Shown piece by piece: positions 26,700 through 36,633 of a stretch of DNA of 64,000 nucleotides. This stretch comes from Acinetobacter lanii (GTDB taxonomy: Bacteria > Pseudomonadota > Gammaproteobacteria > Pseudomonadales > Moraxellaceae). The position numbers were made by a program, and so were the translations under genes. The stretch is from assembly GCF_011578285.1 (NCBI RefSeq), contig NZ_CP049916.1:2232001-2296000 (forward strand), written 5' to 3'. The stretch's first letter is position 1, and each line of letters starts with the position of its first letter. Below the pieces are notes generated by a model. That model saw only the letters and a program-made list of their open reading frames with translations. It searched no databases and was not told the origin of the DNA.

Positions 26700-28427
26700 T
26701 CATTGAGTCTCATGTGCGTGCTTTGAAATGATTTCATTAAAATCGATAATTTCATCGGCAAAATGCAATGCATAGCTGGCATGTGAAATCATAAAAATCG
26801 TACTGACCTGTGCTTTTAAAATCGGGATTAATTCTAAGCTGGTACGTTCATCTAAAGCTGCGGTAGGTTCATCCATAATCAACAATTGGGGTCGTTTTAA
26901 TAGCGCACGAATAATACTGATACGCTGCTTTTCTCCGCCTGAAAAACTTTTATAAAGGTCTTGTAAATCATCATCTAAATCGAGCTGATTGTCTTTTAAC
27001 AATGTACTGAGGTGAAAACGTCGTAACCATTCATAGAGTTCATCATCGCTATAGGTATAGCGACTGTTATGCACGAGGTTTTGTCGTAAGGTGCCTGAAT
27101 ACACCATCGGGTTCTGACTCACAAATGCAATGTCGTTAAACACCTGTTCGGAAAATTGTGTGCTTAGATCCAGATTTTTATAGGTGAGTTTGCCACTTCG
27201 AATGTGTTGTAAACCCATTAAATAATGAATAAAACTGGTTTTACCTATGCCTGTTCGCCCAATTGCCACATAGCATTTGCCCTGTTCAATTTTAAAATTA
27301 AAATGCTCAATCACATGCTGACCTAGCATCAATGAAGCATCTTCAAAAGTATAGAAAACGTTGTGATCGCTATAAGTATGATGGGAAAATTGATCTACAT
27401 TGAGTTGAAAATAATCATAATATTTTTGAGTGGCAATAAAATCTCCACGCAGTCGAATAATACTTTGAGACATCATCATCAGCGGTAAGGTCAGACTCAC
27501 GATATAAGTGCTAATGAGGACAAAATCACCAGATGTGAGCTGTTGTTTATCAAATAGATATACCGAAAACAACATAAAAAACAGCAGAAATAAACCAATA
27601 AAAACCAGTTGATACATCATAAATAACACAGCTTTTTTATAATTTTTGCCAGTTTTTTGTTTAAAGATCTCAATACGAGAGCGAAATTCGTTTAACTCAT
27701 AACTTGCCGCCGCATTGACCTTAATGTCATAGGCACTTTGAATTTTTTCAATAATGAATTGATTTAAACTATTTCGAGATGCATACATTTCCGAAAAAAT
27801 ATCTTCTGTTTTAAAGGTAATCAGAATAGATAAGCCTAAGGTCACAATAGAAAAAATAAAGAAATACAGCGCATAGACGAGCCCAATGTTTTGCGCCAAC
27901 ACCCAAACCATGCCTAAAATCTGTACCACTACCGGAATAAGAATAAATAAAATGGTATAGGTCAGTTGCCCAAAGGCTGTTGCACCGCGCCATAAATCAC
28001 TATTAAACACGCCTGCATCAATCTTTTTTTGCTCCTCATAGTGCAAATTAAAAAAATTCTGAATGCCTTGATAGACCAATGCAGATTCAAAATTTCGTAA
28101 AAAAAATGCACTGAGCATATTTTTCAATTGGTCTAAACTCTGTGAAATAAACCAACCCATGGCATAAGCAAATGCCAATAGATACAACATGGAAATATTA
28201 AAAACCGTCTGGGTTTTAAACTCGCCCAATTGGGATTGGTCAATCAGCAACTTGAGTACATAGGGCAGCAGCACACCAAGCCCTGTAGAAAGCGCAATCA
28301 AGACACCCACCAGCGTCATCAGGCGTAATGGGTGTTGCTCAGATTGTTTTGCAATGTGCCAAACAGCTCGATAAGTTTGAAATTTGGATGGGCGCATCAT
28401 ATTCAATCTATGTTGATGGTTTTCCAT
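26700..28427 (-). CDS. ABC exporter, fused membrane and ATPase domains
   Basis: A half-size ABC exporter of 575 residues. Residues about 30-330 carry six membrane helices (for example MTLVGVLIALSTGLGVLLPYVL and LFLLFFMLFSVYLF). The ATPase domain follows with Walker A AIGRTGIGKTSF, Q-loop FVSQNP, signature SFSGGEKQRISI and Walker B LLIMDEPTAALDE. A homodimer would be the working unit. There is no adjacent substrate gene, peptidase domain or membrane-fusion partner, so the cargo is unknown. It stands alone, and its coding sequence is somewhat richer in A+T than its neighbours. Confidence 0.85.
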   Translation of the reverse strand: MENHQHRLNMMRPSKFQTYRAVWHIAKQSEQHPLRLMTLVGVLIALSTGLGVLLPYVLKLLIDQSQLGEFKTQTVFNISMLYLLAFAYAMGWFISQSLDQLKNMLSAFFLRNFESALVYQGIQNFFNLHYEEQKKIDAGVFNSDLWRGATAFGQLTYTILFILIPVVVQILGMVWVLAQNIGLVYALYFFIFSIVTLGLSILITFKTEDIFSEMYASRNSLNQFIIEKIQSAYDIKVNAAASYELNEFRSRIEIFKQKTGKNYKKAVLFMMYQLVFIGLFLLFFMLFSVYLFDKQQLTSGDFVLISTYIVSLTLPLMMMSQSIIRLRGDFIATQKYYDYFQLNVDQFSHHTYSDHNVFYTFEDASLMLGQHVIEHFNFKIEQGKCYVAIGRTGIGKTSFIHYLMGLQHIRSGKLTYKNLDLSTQFSEQVFNDIAFVSQNPMVYSGTLRQNLVHNSRYTYSDDELYEWLRRFHLSTLLKDNQLDLDDDLQDLYKSFSGGEKQRISIIRALLKRPQLLIMDEPTAALDERTSLELIPILKAQVSTIFMISHASYALHFADEIIDFNEIISKHAHETQ

Positions 28428-28582
28428 CTAAATCGATTCGAAAATTGAATGCCACCCCGTTATGTAAAATTCATGTAAAAGTCCTGTAAAAGATCTGTAG
28501 TGTTTTTATACTTGCTTATACTTGATTATTTCGATGCGTAACTCACTTACTTATAGAAAGTTAAAATTTAAGATAGAGTGAT

Positions 28583-29278
28583 TTAAAGCAAGAGATCCCA
28601 CGTTTTGATTGCGGTTTGAACTACCTTCTCAAGCTGTTGAATAGTTGCACCATCCCGTGCTTGAATGGTCATGCCCTGTAAAAGCGTGACATAAAAATCA
28701 GTCATAGCTGCTAGATCTGTGGTTTGTGGAATATCACCTGCAATCTGACCTTGTTCTAAGCGCTGATAAATTTTGGATTTGGTGATATTGCGCTTTTCAA
28801 GCAAGTGTTGCTGAATCTCATGATTCGCGGTTGAACAGTTCATAGTCGATACCACCAACATACAACCTTTCGGTTTATTGGCTTGTACTAAAGATTTCAG
28901 GTTCTCTCGCAAGTACAATTCCATGGCGATTTTGGCTGTTTTGGCTTGGCTGAAGATTTGTTCGATGGCACAGGCTTCATGCGCCAAATAATAATCTAAG
29001 CATTTTTCAAACAAGCCAGCTTTATCGCCAAAGCTACTGTACAGACTCGGTGCGGTAATGCCCAAAGCGTGGGTCAAATCACTGATGGAAGTGGCTTCAT
29101 AGCCGTATTGCCAAAACAACAACATGGCTTTTTCTAAAGCCTGTTGTTCATTAAAACATTTTGGTCGTCCACGACGTCGCACCGAAGCAACGACATTAGA
29201 AACATCTACATCAGAAGTAATACCCTCAGAATCAACCCGACTATCCAACTGATTTTTCGGCTTTATCATTTCAGTCAT
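28583..29278 (-). CDS. TetR/AcrR-family transcriptional repressor
   Basis: Regulator of 231 residues. The DNA-binding domain lies at about residues 34-92 (RRGRPKCFNEQQALEKAMLLFW to ITAPSLYSSFGDKAGLFEKCL), after a 30-residue polar leader. The RRGRPxxFxxxxAL start and the C-terminal half resemble the TetR_C_11/AcrR group. It reads away from the MFS gene, and two copies of one palindrome lie between them, so it very probably represses the transporter and itself. ATG 29278 is preferred to the TTG two codons upstream; no strong ribosome site is seen. Confidence 0.86.
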   Translation of the reverse strand: MTEMIKPKNQLDSRVDSEGITSDVDVSNVVASVRRRGRPKCFNEQQALEKAMLLFWQYGYEATSISDLTHALGITAPSLYSSFGDKAGLFEKCLDYYLAHEACAIEQIFSQAKTAKIAMELYLRENLKSLVQANKPKGCMLVVSTMNCSTANHEIQQHLLEKRNITKSKIYQRLEQGQIAGDIPQTTDLAAMTDFYVTLLQGMTIQARDGATIQQLEKVVQTAIKTWDLLL

Positions 29279-29292
29279 ATCCAAGCCAATTT

Positions 29293-29316
29293 ATTTTATA
29301 ACGATCACTATTAAAT
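29293..29316. promoter_or_regulatory. TetR operator, copy 1
   Basis: Imperfect palindrome ATTTTATA-acgatcac-TATTAAAT, with the same 8-8-8 layout as copy 2 at 29350-29373. It lies 15 bp before the TetR start. Confidence 0.65.
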
Positions 29317-29349
29317 TAATTGACTGCTATGCATAAATCAAATAGTTTT

Positions 29350-29373
29350 ATTTCATAACAATCACTATGAAAT
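29350..29373. promoter_or_regulatory. TetR operator, copy 2
   Basis: Perfect 8-bp inverted repeat ATTTCATA-acaatcac-TATGAAAT, 24 bp before the MFS start. The spacer matches copy 1 at 7 of 8 bases, and the two sites start 57 bp apart. Confidence 0.7.
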
Positions 29374-29396
29374 TAAAATTCAAGGAGTGGTCGTCA

Positions 29397-30656
29397 ATGA
29401 CTAGCCAAGCTCATCTGAACCCACCTGATTTACACTCTCCCTCCCCCAACAAAACCGAAGGCAATTGGTATGCGGTGATTACTCTATCCATTACCGCATT
29501 TGTACTGGTCACCAGTGAATTTTTACCGATTGGTGTACTTACTGCCATTGCACAGGACTTAAATATCAGCATAGGCACTGCAGGACTGATGATTTCACTG
29601 CCGGGGGTCATGGGTGCATTTGCCGCACCGCTGGTTTCTGTGTGGGCGAAAAGTTTAGACCGTCGTTATCTATTGATCGGTCTAACGGCGGTGATGGTGG
29701 TCGCGAATTTTGTCACTAGCCTTTCGCAAAGCTTTGAAATTGTATTGGCGAGTCGATTTGTCTTAGGGATTGCCATTGGTGGTTTTTGGGCAACTGCCAT
29801 TGCACTGAGCGGGCGTGTTGCACCTGCACATTTACCGATTGCCAAAGCCACGGCAATCGTGATGGCGGGGGTGACCTTAGCCACGGTGCTCGGTGTTCCG
29901 ATTGGGACATGGCTGAGTGAGCTTTATGGCTGGCGCAGTGCTTTTCTAATCACCTCGATCATAGGTGCAATCATTTTGATTTTAGAGTGCATTTTCTTGC
30001 CTCGATTAAAACCGACATCTGCCATCAAGTTAAGTGATTTACCAGCTTTATTTATCGACCCTCAAGCCCGTAAAGGTCTGGTGATTATCTTACTGATTGG
30101 CTTGGCACATTTTTCGACTTATAGTTATTTGGCTCCATTTTTTAAAAATGTCGCCGGATTTAATGGTGCGACCATCAGTGTATTGCTATTGATCTATGGC
30201 ATAGCCGGCTTCTTTGGCAACGCCTTTGCCGGTTATAGCAGTAACATTAACGTGCGCTATACCTTGGCAATCGTGGGCGTATTTTTAGCGATTGTATTTG
30301 TCGGGTTCCCGATGTTTGCCACCCATCTCACCGGTGCGTATCTGCTCACGGCTTTATGGGGATTTGCATTTGGGGCATTTCCAACCACCGCCAATATTTG
30401 GATGTTCTTACATGCTCCTCAAGCGGTTGAGAAAGGCATGCCTTTATTTGTTGGCATGTTCCAAGTCATTATTGCTTTAGGTGCTTTGATTGGCGGTTAT
30501 ATGGTGGATCATTTTAGTACCAGCATCTTACTCTATAGCGTGGTGGCGTTTATCGCCTTTGCTTTATTGGCGGTATTTACCCACAGTCGTGGACTGAATA
30601 ATCCTAAAGTACAGCCTACTAACGTCAAAACAAGCAAAGTATGTGAAGCCAGCTAA
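29397..30656 (+). CDS. MFS drug/sugar efflux transporter (DHA1, SotB-like)
   Basis: Inner-membrane proton antiporter of the major facilitator superfamily, 419 residues with about 12 membrane helices. The first helix pair carries VTSEFLPIGVLTAIA, and the loop 2-3 motif is seen around SVWAKSLDRRYLLIG. RFVLGIAIGGFWATAIAL and GVPIGTWLSELYGWRSAF (antiporter motif) place it with the DHA1 SotB/YdhP-type exporters. The start at ATG 29397 has AAGGAG nine bases upstream; the upstream ATG at 29367 overlaps operator copy 2. The divergent TetR gene is the likely repressor. Substrate unknown. Confidence 0.87.
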   Translation: MTSQAHLNPPDLHSPSPNKTEGNWYAVITLSITAFVLVTSEFLPIGVLTAIAQDLNISIGTAGLMISLPGVMGAFAAPLVSVWAKSLDRRYLLIGLTAVMVVANFVTSLSQSFEIVLASRFVLGIAIGGFWATAIALSGRVAPAHLPIAKATAIVMAGVTLATVLGVPIGTWLSELYGWRSAFLITSIIGAIILILECIFLPRLKPTSAIKLSDLPALFIDPQARKGLVIILLIGLAHFSTYSYLAPFFKNVAGFNGATISVLLLIYGIAGFFGNAFAGYSSNINVRYTLAIVGVFLAIVFVGFPMFATHLTGAYLLTALWGFAFGAFPTTANIWMFLHAPQAVEKGMPLFVGMFQVIIALGALIGGYMVDHFSTSILLYSVVAFIAFALLAVFTHSRGLNNPKVQPTNVKTSKVCEAS

Positions 30657-30736
30657 AGCGTCTTTTCAAGATTCCATTTAAACAGCCTGTCTCAAGCTAG
30701 AAACAGGCGTTTTAATTTTCAATTTTGGAATATCAC

Positions 30737-31369
30737 TTAACGATATTTACCAAAGACACGCCAAGTATTGTTGTCGGCTAAAGGATCACGATAGGAATCA
30801 TTGCGTTGTTTACGCGGTTTTTCTCGCGCATCGACCAATTCAAAATGTGGCTCGACGCTCAGAACAATACCATTGACATAAAAACGGGTACGAGTATATT
30901 CCGTCTGACCATGTTGAAACACATAGGTGCGTAAATCGATGAACTCACGGTGCGCCACCAAAGCGGCAGTGTCATCACTGTCGAGCCAGCGCGACATGGC
31001 TTGTACTTGATCGGGTTCAAACTGACCACATTTCTCGATGAGACTGGCTATTCCGCGAAAAGTTTTCGATTCTTTGGCACGGGTTTTATTGATCCGAATC
31101 CGATCGACATGAAAATAAAACAACGGCAAGTTGAGATGACTCGGCAAATGAATTGCATCCAGCACTTCATCCTCCATAAAGGGTTGAAATAGATCTTGTG
31201 CGCTTTCAATCAAGCCTGACCATTGGGTGTAATAAGCATCGACTTGATCTTTCGTTCCATAATAGATCGGCAAACCTTCGACATTGGCCAAATCCGCAGG
31301 TGGCCAAATGTTTTGGCGTAATAAGGCAATATCACTTTTTAAACTTTGAACCGCTATTGCATCCTGCAT
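30737..31369 (-). CDS. Conserved-looking protein of unknown function
   Basis: A soluble protein of 210 residues (214 if the GTG at 31381 is used). I do not recognise a family. It has no signal peptide or membrane helix. The central part (DEVLDAIHLPSHLNLPLFYFHVDRI...) is mixed alpha/beta, and the last 50 residues are polar and basic (DAREKPRKQRNDSYRDP). Codon use and base composition match the neighbours, so it is very likely a real gene. It sits head to head with the DUF3144 gene. Confidence 0.7.
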   Translation of the reverse strand: MQDAIAVQSLKSDIALLRQNIWPPADLANVEGLPIYYGTKDQVDAYYTQWSGLIESAQDLFQPFMEDEVLDAIHLPSHLNLPLFYFHVDRIRINKTRAKESKTFRGIASLIEKCGQFEPDQVQAMSRWLDSDDTAALVAHREFIDLRTYVFQHGQTEYTRTRFYVNGIVLSVEPHFELVDAREKPRKQRNDSYRDPLADNNTWRVFGKYR

Positions 31370-31479
31370 CTCAATGCTCACATATTTGCTTAGGCTATTT
31401 TTAGATTAAGTCAAAGGTTTAGTTTATGCAAGGCTTTGCCCTATAATACCGCATCAGATTTTTATGCTAGGAATCATTC

Positions 31480-31896
31480 ATGGTTCAGAAGATTGAAGCT
31501 ACAGATGTAACCGAAGAAGAAGCGTTGAATGCAATTTTCTTTGAACGTGCAGATGAATTTATTAAGCAAGCCAATGAATTTTGTCGTGTAGAAAAAGGTT
31601 CGACCATCAAACCGACTGAGGCGCGTGGTCAAGTCAGCGCTGCAATGTTATTCGGTACAGCGCGTTTTAATACATGGGTGGCTGCCAATAACTTCAAAGA
31701 TGGCAATGAAATGCGTGATGCCAAAGAACAAGTGATGTCATATATCATGCAACAGTTCCACATGATGCTTGAAGACAACTATGACGAATACTGTGAACAG
31801 TTTGAAAACTATTTACGTTTCCGTCGTAATGAAGAATTCCATGCCAATAAACATGATCATGATGCGAAAGATGGGCACAAACACGATCACCAATGA
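31480..31896 (+). CDS. DUF3144 family protein
   Basis: A 138-residue cytosolic protein matching DUF3144: FFERADEFIKQANEF, then AAMLFGTARFNTWVAANNF, and YIMQQFHMMLEDNYDEYCEQFENY. The family is all-helical and of unknown role. The C-terminus is a His/Asp-rich tail (HANKHDHDAKDGHKHDHQ) that could bind a divalent metal such as nickel or zinc; that is inference. AGGAA lies six bases before ATG 31480. A terminator follows at 31975. Confidence 0.85.
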   Translation: MVQKIEATDVTEEEALNAIFFERADEFIKQANEFCRVEKGSTIKPTEARGQVSAAMLFGTARFNTWVAANNFKDGNEMRDAKEQVMSYIMQQFHMMLEDNYDEYCEQFENYLRFRRNEEFHANKHDHDAKDGHKHDHQ

Positions 31897-31974
31897 TTAA
31901 GCATTCACAGATAAGTCTTGTGTAGACCTGTTCAAGTCACTTTAAAAGTTACTCCCAGCTTGAACCCAAACTTT

Positions 31975-31997
31975 AAAAGCCCTACGGGGCTTTTTTT
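31975..31997 (+). terminator. Intrinsic terminator
   Basis: AAAAGCCC-tac-GGGGCTTTTTTT after the DUF3144 gene. Confidence 0.88.
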
Positions 31998-32124
31998 GTG
32001 TGTTGTCAATAAAGCTGAATGTTTGATTGCTTTAGCAAATGTTTCATTTTGAACAAAAATACAATGTCCGAGTAAAGTCATTTTGATTATCTTAAATGGA
32101 TTAATGACTCAATTCAGGACGATC

Positions 32125-33198
32125 ATGAATCATTTAGATTTTCCCATTATTGATGCGCACATCCATCAATGGGATCCCTACAACACCCCTCATGCTGCGG
32201 CACGTGCAGTAAAACTGTTTGGAAAACGTCCATATTTACTCGATAAAGTGGTGCGTTTGCTACAACCCAAGGACATGCTTGAAAGTTTAGGCAAAACCCA
32301 ACATATTACTGCGCCCTATTTACCGCAGCAGTATAAAAAGGATATTGGGCACTATCAGGTTAAAGATGTGGTGCATGTTGAAGCCAATTGGCATCATCAA
32401 AAAGGCAAAGGCGTGGTTGAGGAAACCCGTTTTATAGAATCTTTGCCCTTTAATGCACAAGGTTTGAATTTGGGCGCTGTGGTGGCGACCGCCGACCCTC
32501 GTCACAGCAACTTTAAAAAAATACTTAAACTGCACAAACAAGCATCCCCAAATTTTCGTGGTATTCGAAAAATGGCCAGTGTGCATGAGGATTCGGGTAT
32601 TCATGCGTGGACAGATGAACCGCATTTATACCGCAATACTCAATTTCTTAAAGGCTTTGAACTACTCGCGCAATACAATTTAAGTTTCGATGCTTGGGTC
32701 TATTCAACCCAGCTCTCTGATGTGATTGCACTGGCGAAACAGTTTCCTGAAACGTCGATCGTACTCGATCATTTTGGGACACCTGCGGGACTGTTTGGAG
32801 CTGTCGGTAAAGTGACTGGACTGACTCAAACCGCCAGAGACAACATTTTATTCCAATGGAAACAAGACATGGCAGAGCTGTCTGAATGTGCCAATGTCTA
32901 TACCAAAATGTCAGGACTGTTGATGCCTGTATTGGGTCATCAATTTCATAAGCACAATCAAATCGCCAGTAAAAATGAAATCTTTGATTTGGTGCATCCG
33001 CTGATCACGCATGTGTTACAGCATTTCGGGGCATATCGGGTGATGTTTGCCTCTAACTTCCCGATGGACAGTGTCAGTAGCTCTTTAATAAACATCATCG
33101 ATGCCTTTAGTGATGTGGTTGCAAGCTATGATCCAGATCTTTTAGAACAAGTGTTTCACCATACCGCTCAACAATTTTATCGAATTCAATCGCATTAA
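32125..33198 (+). CDS. Amidohydrolase-family (COG3618) TIM-barrel hydrolase
   Basis: Metal-dependent hydrolase of 357 residues. It opens with the metal motif IIDAHIHQWDPY, has VEANWHHQKG for a second metal-site histidine, TSIVLDHFGTPAG after strand 6, and VMFASNFPMDSV near the end for the closing Asp region. The family includes lactonases and the decarboxylase-type ACMSD/amidohydrolase_2 enzymes; substrate is unknown. ATG 32125 (MNHLDFPIID) has CAGGA just upstream and matches the family start; the frame extends to a TTG at 32083. It stands alone and is followed by the repeat element copy B. Confidence 0.84.
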   Translation: MNHLDFPIIDAHIHQWDPYNTPHAAARAVKLFGKRPYLLDKVVRLLQPKDMLESLGKTQHITAPYLPQQYKKDIGHYQVKDVVHVEANWHHQKGKGVVEETRFIESLPFNAQGLNLGAVVATADPRHSNFKKILKLHKQASPNFRGIRKMASVHEDSGIHAWTDEPHLYRNTQFLKGFELLAQYNLSFDAWVYSTQLSDVIALAKQFPETSIVLDHFGTPAGLFGAVGKVTGLTQTARDNILFQWKQDMAELSECANVYTKMSGLLMPVLGHQFHKHNQIASKNEIFDLVHPLITHVLQHFGAYRVMFASNFPMDSVSSSLINIIDAFSDVVASYDPDLLEQVFHHTAQQFYRIQSH

Positions 33199-33230
33199 AA
33201 TATGTGGCTGATAAGGTTTTTATTTTTCAA

Positions 33231-33431
33231 TAGATCTCTTGCAAAAGTCGAAAAATGTTCAAAATTGAATAATAAAATGAAGATTGAAAGGTTCCTTTTT
33301 AACTTTGCGAGAAGGTCGGGATGAGGGGAATTTTCATATAAATCCTCTCCCCAACCCTCTCCTTTAAAAGGAGAGGGAACTTTCATGATGAATTAAACCT
33401 TGGTTAAAATTTGATTTATGCAAGAAGTCTA
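33231..33431 (-). repeat. Short inverted-repeat element, copy B
   Basis: Inverted copy of the element at 4035-4232, nearly identical along about 200 bp, starting 33 bp after the amidohydrolase stop. The hairpin CCCTCTCCTTT/AAAGGAGAGGG is at 33355-33377. The main length difference is a 3-4 base insertion near the centre. No coding capacity. Confidence 0.85.
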
Positions 33432-33470
33432 ATGAATTGACCATCATTAACGCATGCAACTGTATCCCAT

Positions 33471-33507
33471 AAAAAATGCCCTCAAGCGATCAACCTGAGG
33501 GCTTTTT
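33471..33507. terminator. Bidirectional intrinsic terminator
   Basis: GCCCTCA/TGAGGGC stem flanked by A6 and T5 between the amidohydrolase/repeat and the convergent M16 gene. Confidence 0.78.
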
Positions 33508-33555
33508 ATCATTCAACAGATTCCCTAAATGAATTTAGGGTAACAGTTACAGCAA

Positions 33556-36420
33556 TTATTTCACTTGAAGTACTTTTTCAGCTGACTTCACTTGATCCAC
33601 GGCTTTGTTCAGCACTGTGTTTTGTTTAGGCTGAACGCTCTTTTCAGAAGCGTTTAAATCTGTGGGCTGACCGTATTGATCTGCCATCACTTCCACCAAC
33701 TGATCCAACTTGATGTATTTTTTAATCGCAGCATCGACATCTGCTTTCGTCAATTGTGCAAAGGCCTGATCCCGTTTTTTGCGATACAGTAGATCACGTT
33801 TTTTATCGAGTTGTGCCACCAACATGCGATGAATACGGCGCTCATCTTCCAATGAGGTCACCCGTTTTTTCATAATATTGGCTTTGGCCGCTTCTAACTC
33901 CTGTTCTGTGATGCCCTTATTCAGCAAATCTGTAAGCACTTTATGCACCGCTTGTGAGACCTGTGCAGATTTACCTGCCGTGTAATTGGCACTGATGGTC
34001 AAAGCCCCAGAGTTACTGTCCTCACTAAAACTTTGTCCACTGCTAAAACCATAGACCAAGGCATTTTTTTCACGCAGTTCCATCGCTAAACGAGAAGACA
34101 GTTGCGACTCCCCTAAAACATAACCAAACACCATCAATGCCACAGCATCAGGATGATCATTACCCACAGGGAAAGTCAGGAAACTTTGATAGCTGCCGAA
34201 CTCACGTTGCTCGGACAAGACATGCTTTTTCTGTGCAGGATAGGCTGTAAATGGCTCACTCAATTTTGCATAAGCCTGTTTGCCTGTCCACCCTTTCAAA
34301 GTCGTATTTAAATATTTCAGCATGGCTTTTGAATCAATATCACCTGTAATGGCAATCTTGGCATGATCCATATTAAAGAAATCTGCATAGAACTGTTTGA
34401 CCTGTTCAACGGTCGCCGCTTCAAGCTGTTTTTTCGCAAAGTCAGGCTCAAAATGATAACGCAAATCTCCCGGCTGAAAGGTTTCAGCAATCCGAGCAAT
34501 GGTCAGTGAAGCCACTGTTTCAGGTTCGGTATAGGGACGGTTCAAACTCGATAGGCTTTGCGATTTAATCAAATCAAATTGGGTTTGTTCAAACTTCGGT
34601 GATTTCATGACTTTGACAATATAATCAAAGAAATCAGCAAAGTTTTCTTTATTGGCGACAATTTGAATATTCATGCCATTGTCCGATGCACTTGCAGAGG
34701 CACTGCCACCCGAAGCAATCGATTTATCTGCAATGTCTTGTAGGCTATAGTCTTTTGAAGCACGCAGTAACAAATAAGCCGTAAGATCAATGATCTCAGA
34801 TTTATTCATTAAGCTTTCTGCCGTACCAAAATCCACTGCAATGCTGGCATAGGTTTTATCATCCCGTGTGATGGTCGGATAAAACGCATACGGCATGCCA
34901 TTTTTCAGCTGTCCACGTTGAATCTTTTTCTCTGTGGCGTTTAACATCGCTGTCGATTTTTTCAGTAGATCTGCCACTTCTGCTTTATACACGCTAACAT
35001 CTTTAAGTGGTTCAACCACTTGGTCTTGTTGATCTAAGGTTTTTCCAAGTTCAGCGACTTGAGCCTGTTGTTGCGCTTTCTTTTGATCTTCAGGTGTGGG
35101 TTTCACGTCGCCTGTAATCCGATGCTCAGGACTTAAAAATTCTGATAAAACTTGATTGACCTGTTTGACATCTAGATTCATCAATTCATCTTGATCTCTA
35201 AAGAATTTTGTCCAATCTCCATCATAATTCACCACATAGTCACTCAAAATACCACCGACTGCTGAAGCACTGCTCATCATGGCCTTTTGATTGTTTTTGA
35301 CTAAATTTTTAATGCGTGATAATTCGGTGTCGGTAAAGTTTTGCGGTTTCTCGACACTGCTGTTGAGCTGTGCGCCGACTTTCTTTTCGTCATGGTTGGG
35401 CGCATAGATTGCGCCTAAAAATACCAAGTTAAAATCTTGTGCTAACCACGTGGTCGCTTGCACATTGGTAGCGATACCATTTTCAACAATGTCTTTATAC
35501 AGATGTCCGCTCGGTTGCATGGTATATAAGTAAGGCGCGACCGACAAAGCCGTTTGAATCTTAAGATTTTTACCATTCAAATAAATGTTAAATTTGCCGA
35601 AATCACTGCCCTTTTGCACCATGAATTGACGCACTTTCATTTGAGTCGAATCAAGATTCGGTACTTTGGCAGATTCAGGAATCGTACGCGCTGGAATGCC
35701 ACTAAAATTTTTATCGATGGCTTTTAGCACATCGGCTTTATCAAACTTCCCCGCAATCACCATCACCGCATTATTCGGTGCATACCATTTTCGATAAAAC
35801 GTATTGAGTTCATCCATTTTGATCGATTGCAGCTCTTTCAAATCACCAATCGGTAAACGCCCTAAAGACTGATTGCCATAGGCCGATTTCCACATTTGAT
35901 CCATCAATACCGCGTAAGGCTGATCCATACGCACTTCACGTTCACGCATCACGATATTGATTTCAGACGGTACAAATTTTTCCTGAAGTACGAGTTTATC
36001 CATACGCTCAGCTTCAAGATAAATCATCTCATCTATAGCGGTTTTTTCAGGACGGATCACACTCATATATTTAGTCGAGTAATAATCGGTACTGGCATTA
36101 CTCATTAAAGTGTATTGATCTAAACGGCGTTGGTATTCCTCGCCTTTGACATTTTCAGTACCTTTAAAAGCCAAATGCTCAAGCAGATGCGCCAAGCCAC
36201 CTTTACCTTGAGGATCATTCAGCGCACCGGTCAAATACACGGTATTCATAAAGACTTTACTTTCTTTATCGTTAGGGGCAAGGATCACCCGTAGCCCATT
36301 GTCGAGCTTATATTCTTCGATATTTTGCTCAGACTTCACCAATACTATTTGTGCAAAACTGCCTGCACTGACACCGAAAACCCATAAAGCAACCGTCAGT
36401 TTTTTTAACCGCATCAACAT
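33556..36420 (-). CDS. M16-family zinc metallopeptidase, exported
   Basis: Pitrilysin-type peptidase of 954 residues with a signal peptide (about 1-23, ending AGSFAQ), so it is periplasmic. The inverted zinc motif HLLEHLAFKGTE is at about residues 77-88, and the third ligand Glu follows in SEINIVMREREVRMDQP. The second half repeats the fold (KNGMPYAFYPTITRDDKTYA; SSRLAMELREKNALVYGFSS) without the zinc site, as usual for two-domain M16 enzymes. The substrate is probably a small peptide or unfolded protein. GGAC precedes ATG 36420. It is monocistronic. Confidence 0.92.
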   Translation of the reverse strand: MLMRLKKLTVALWVFGVSAGSFAQIVLVKSEQNIEEYKLDNGLRVILAPNDKESKVFMNTVYLTGALNDPQGKGGLAHLLEHLAFKGTENVKGEEYQRRLDQYTLMSNASTDYYSTKYMSVIRPEKTAIDEMIYLEAERMDKLVLQEKFVPSEINIVMREREVRMDQPYAVLMDQMWKSAYGNQSLGRLPIGDLKELQSIKMDELNTFYRKWYAPNNAVMVIAGKFDKADVLKAIDKNFSGIPARTIPESAKVPNLDSTQMKVRQFMVQKGSDFGKFNIYLNGKNLKIQTALSVAPYLYTMQPSGHLYKDIVENGIATNVQATTWLAQDFNLVFLGAIYAPNHDEKKVGAQLNSSVEKPQNFTDTELSRIKNLVKNNQKAMMSSASAVGGILSDYVVNYDGDWTKFFRDQDELMNLDVKQVNQVLSEFLSPEHRITGDVKPTPEDQKKAQQQAQVAELGKTLDQQDQVVEPLKDVSVYKAEVADLLKKSTAMLNATEKKIQRGQLKNGMPYAFYPTITRDDKTYASIAVDFGTAESLMNKSEIIDLTAYLLLRASKDYSLQDIADKSIASGGSASASASDNGMNIQIVANKENFADFFDYIVKVMKSPKFEQTQFDLIKSQSLSSLNRPYTEPETVASLTIARIAETFQPGDLRYHFEPDFAKKQLEAATVEQVKQFYADFFNMDHAKIAITGDIDSKAMLKYLNTTLKGWTGKQAYAKLSEPFTAYPAQKKHVLSEQREFGSYQSFLTFPVGNDHPDAVALMVFGYVLGESQLSSRLAMELREKNALVYGFSSGQSFSEDSNSGALTISANYTAGKSAQVSQAVHKVLTDLLNKGITEQELEAAKANIMKKRVTSLEDERRIHRMLVAQLDKKRDLLYRKKRDQAFAQLTKADVDAAIKKYIKLDQLVEVMADQYGQPTDLNASEKSVQPKQNTVLNKAVDQVKSAEKVLQVK

Positions 36421-36633
36421 AAAATGTCCAATCTTTAAAATGCTGTAGTGCCCATCTCTATTTTAAATGTTTTACTGTTGATAGAGATGAGCGAAATCAT
36501 CATGAATATTAGTAACACATCAGGTATTAATGAAGATCATTATTGTTAACGCAGTAGTTTAGAGCTCTTTGCTTAGGCATTATTTAAGCCTTTAAAATTG
36601 ATCATGATCTTTCATTCTCCTATGCGAAGAGGC

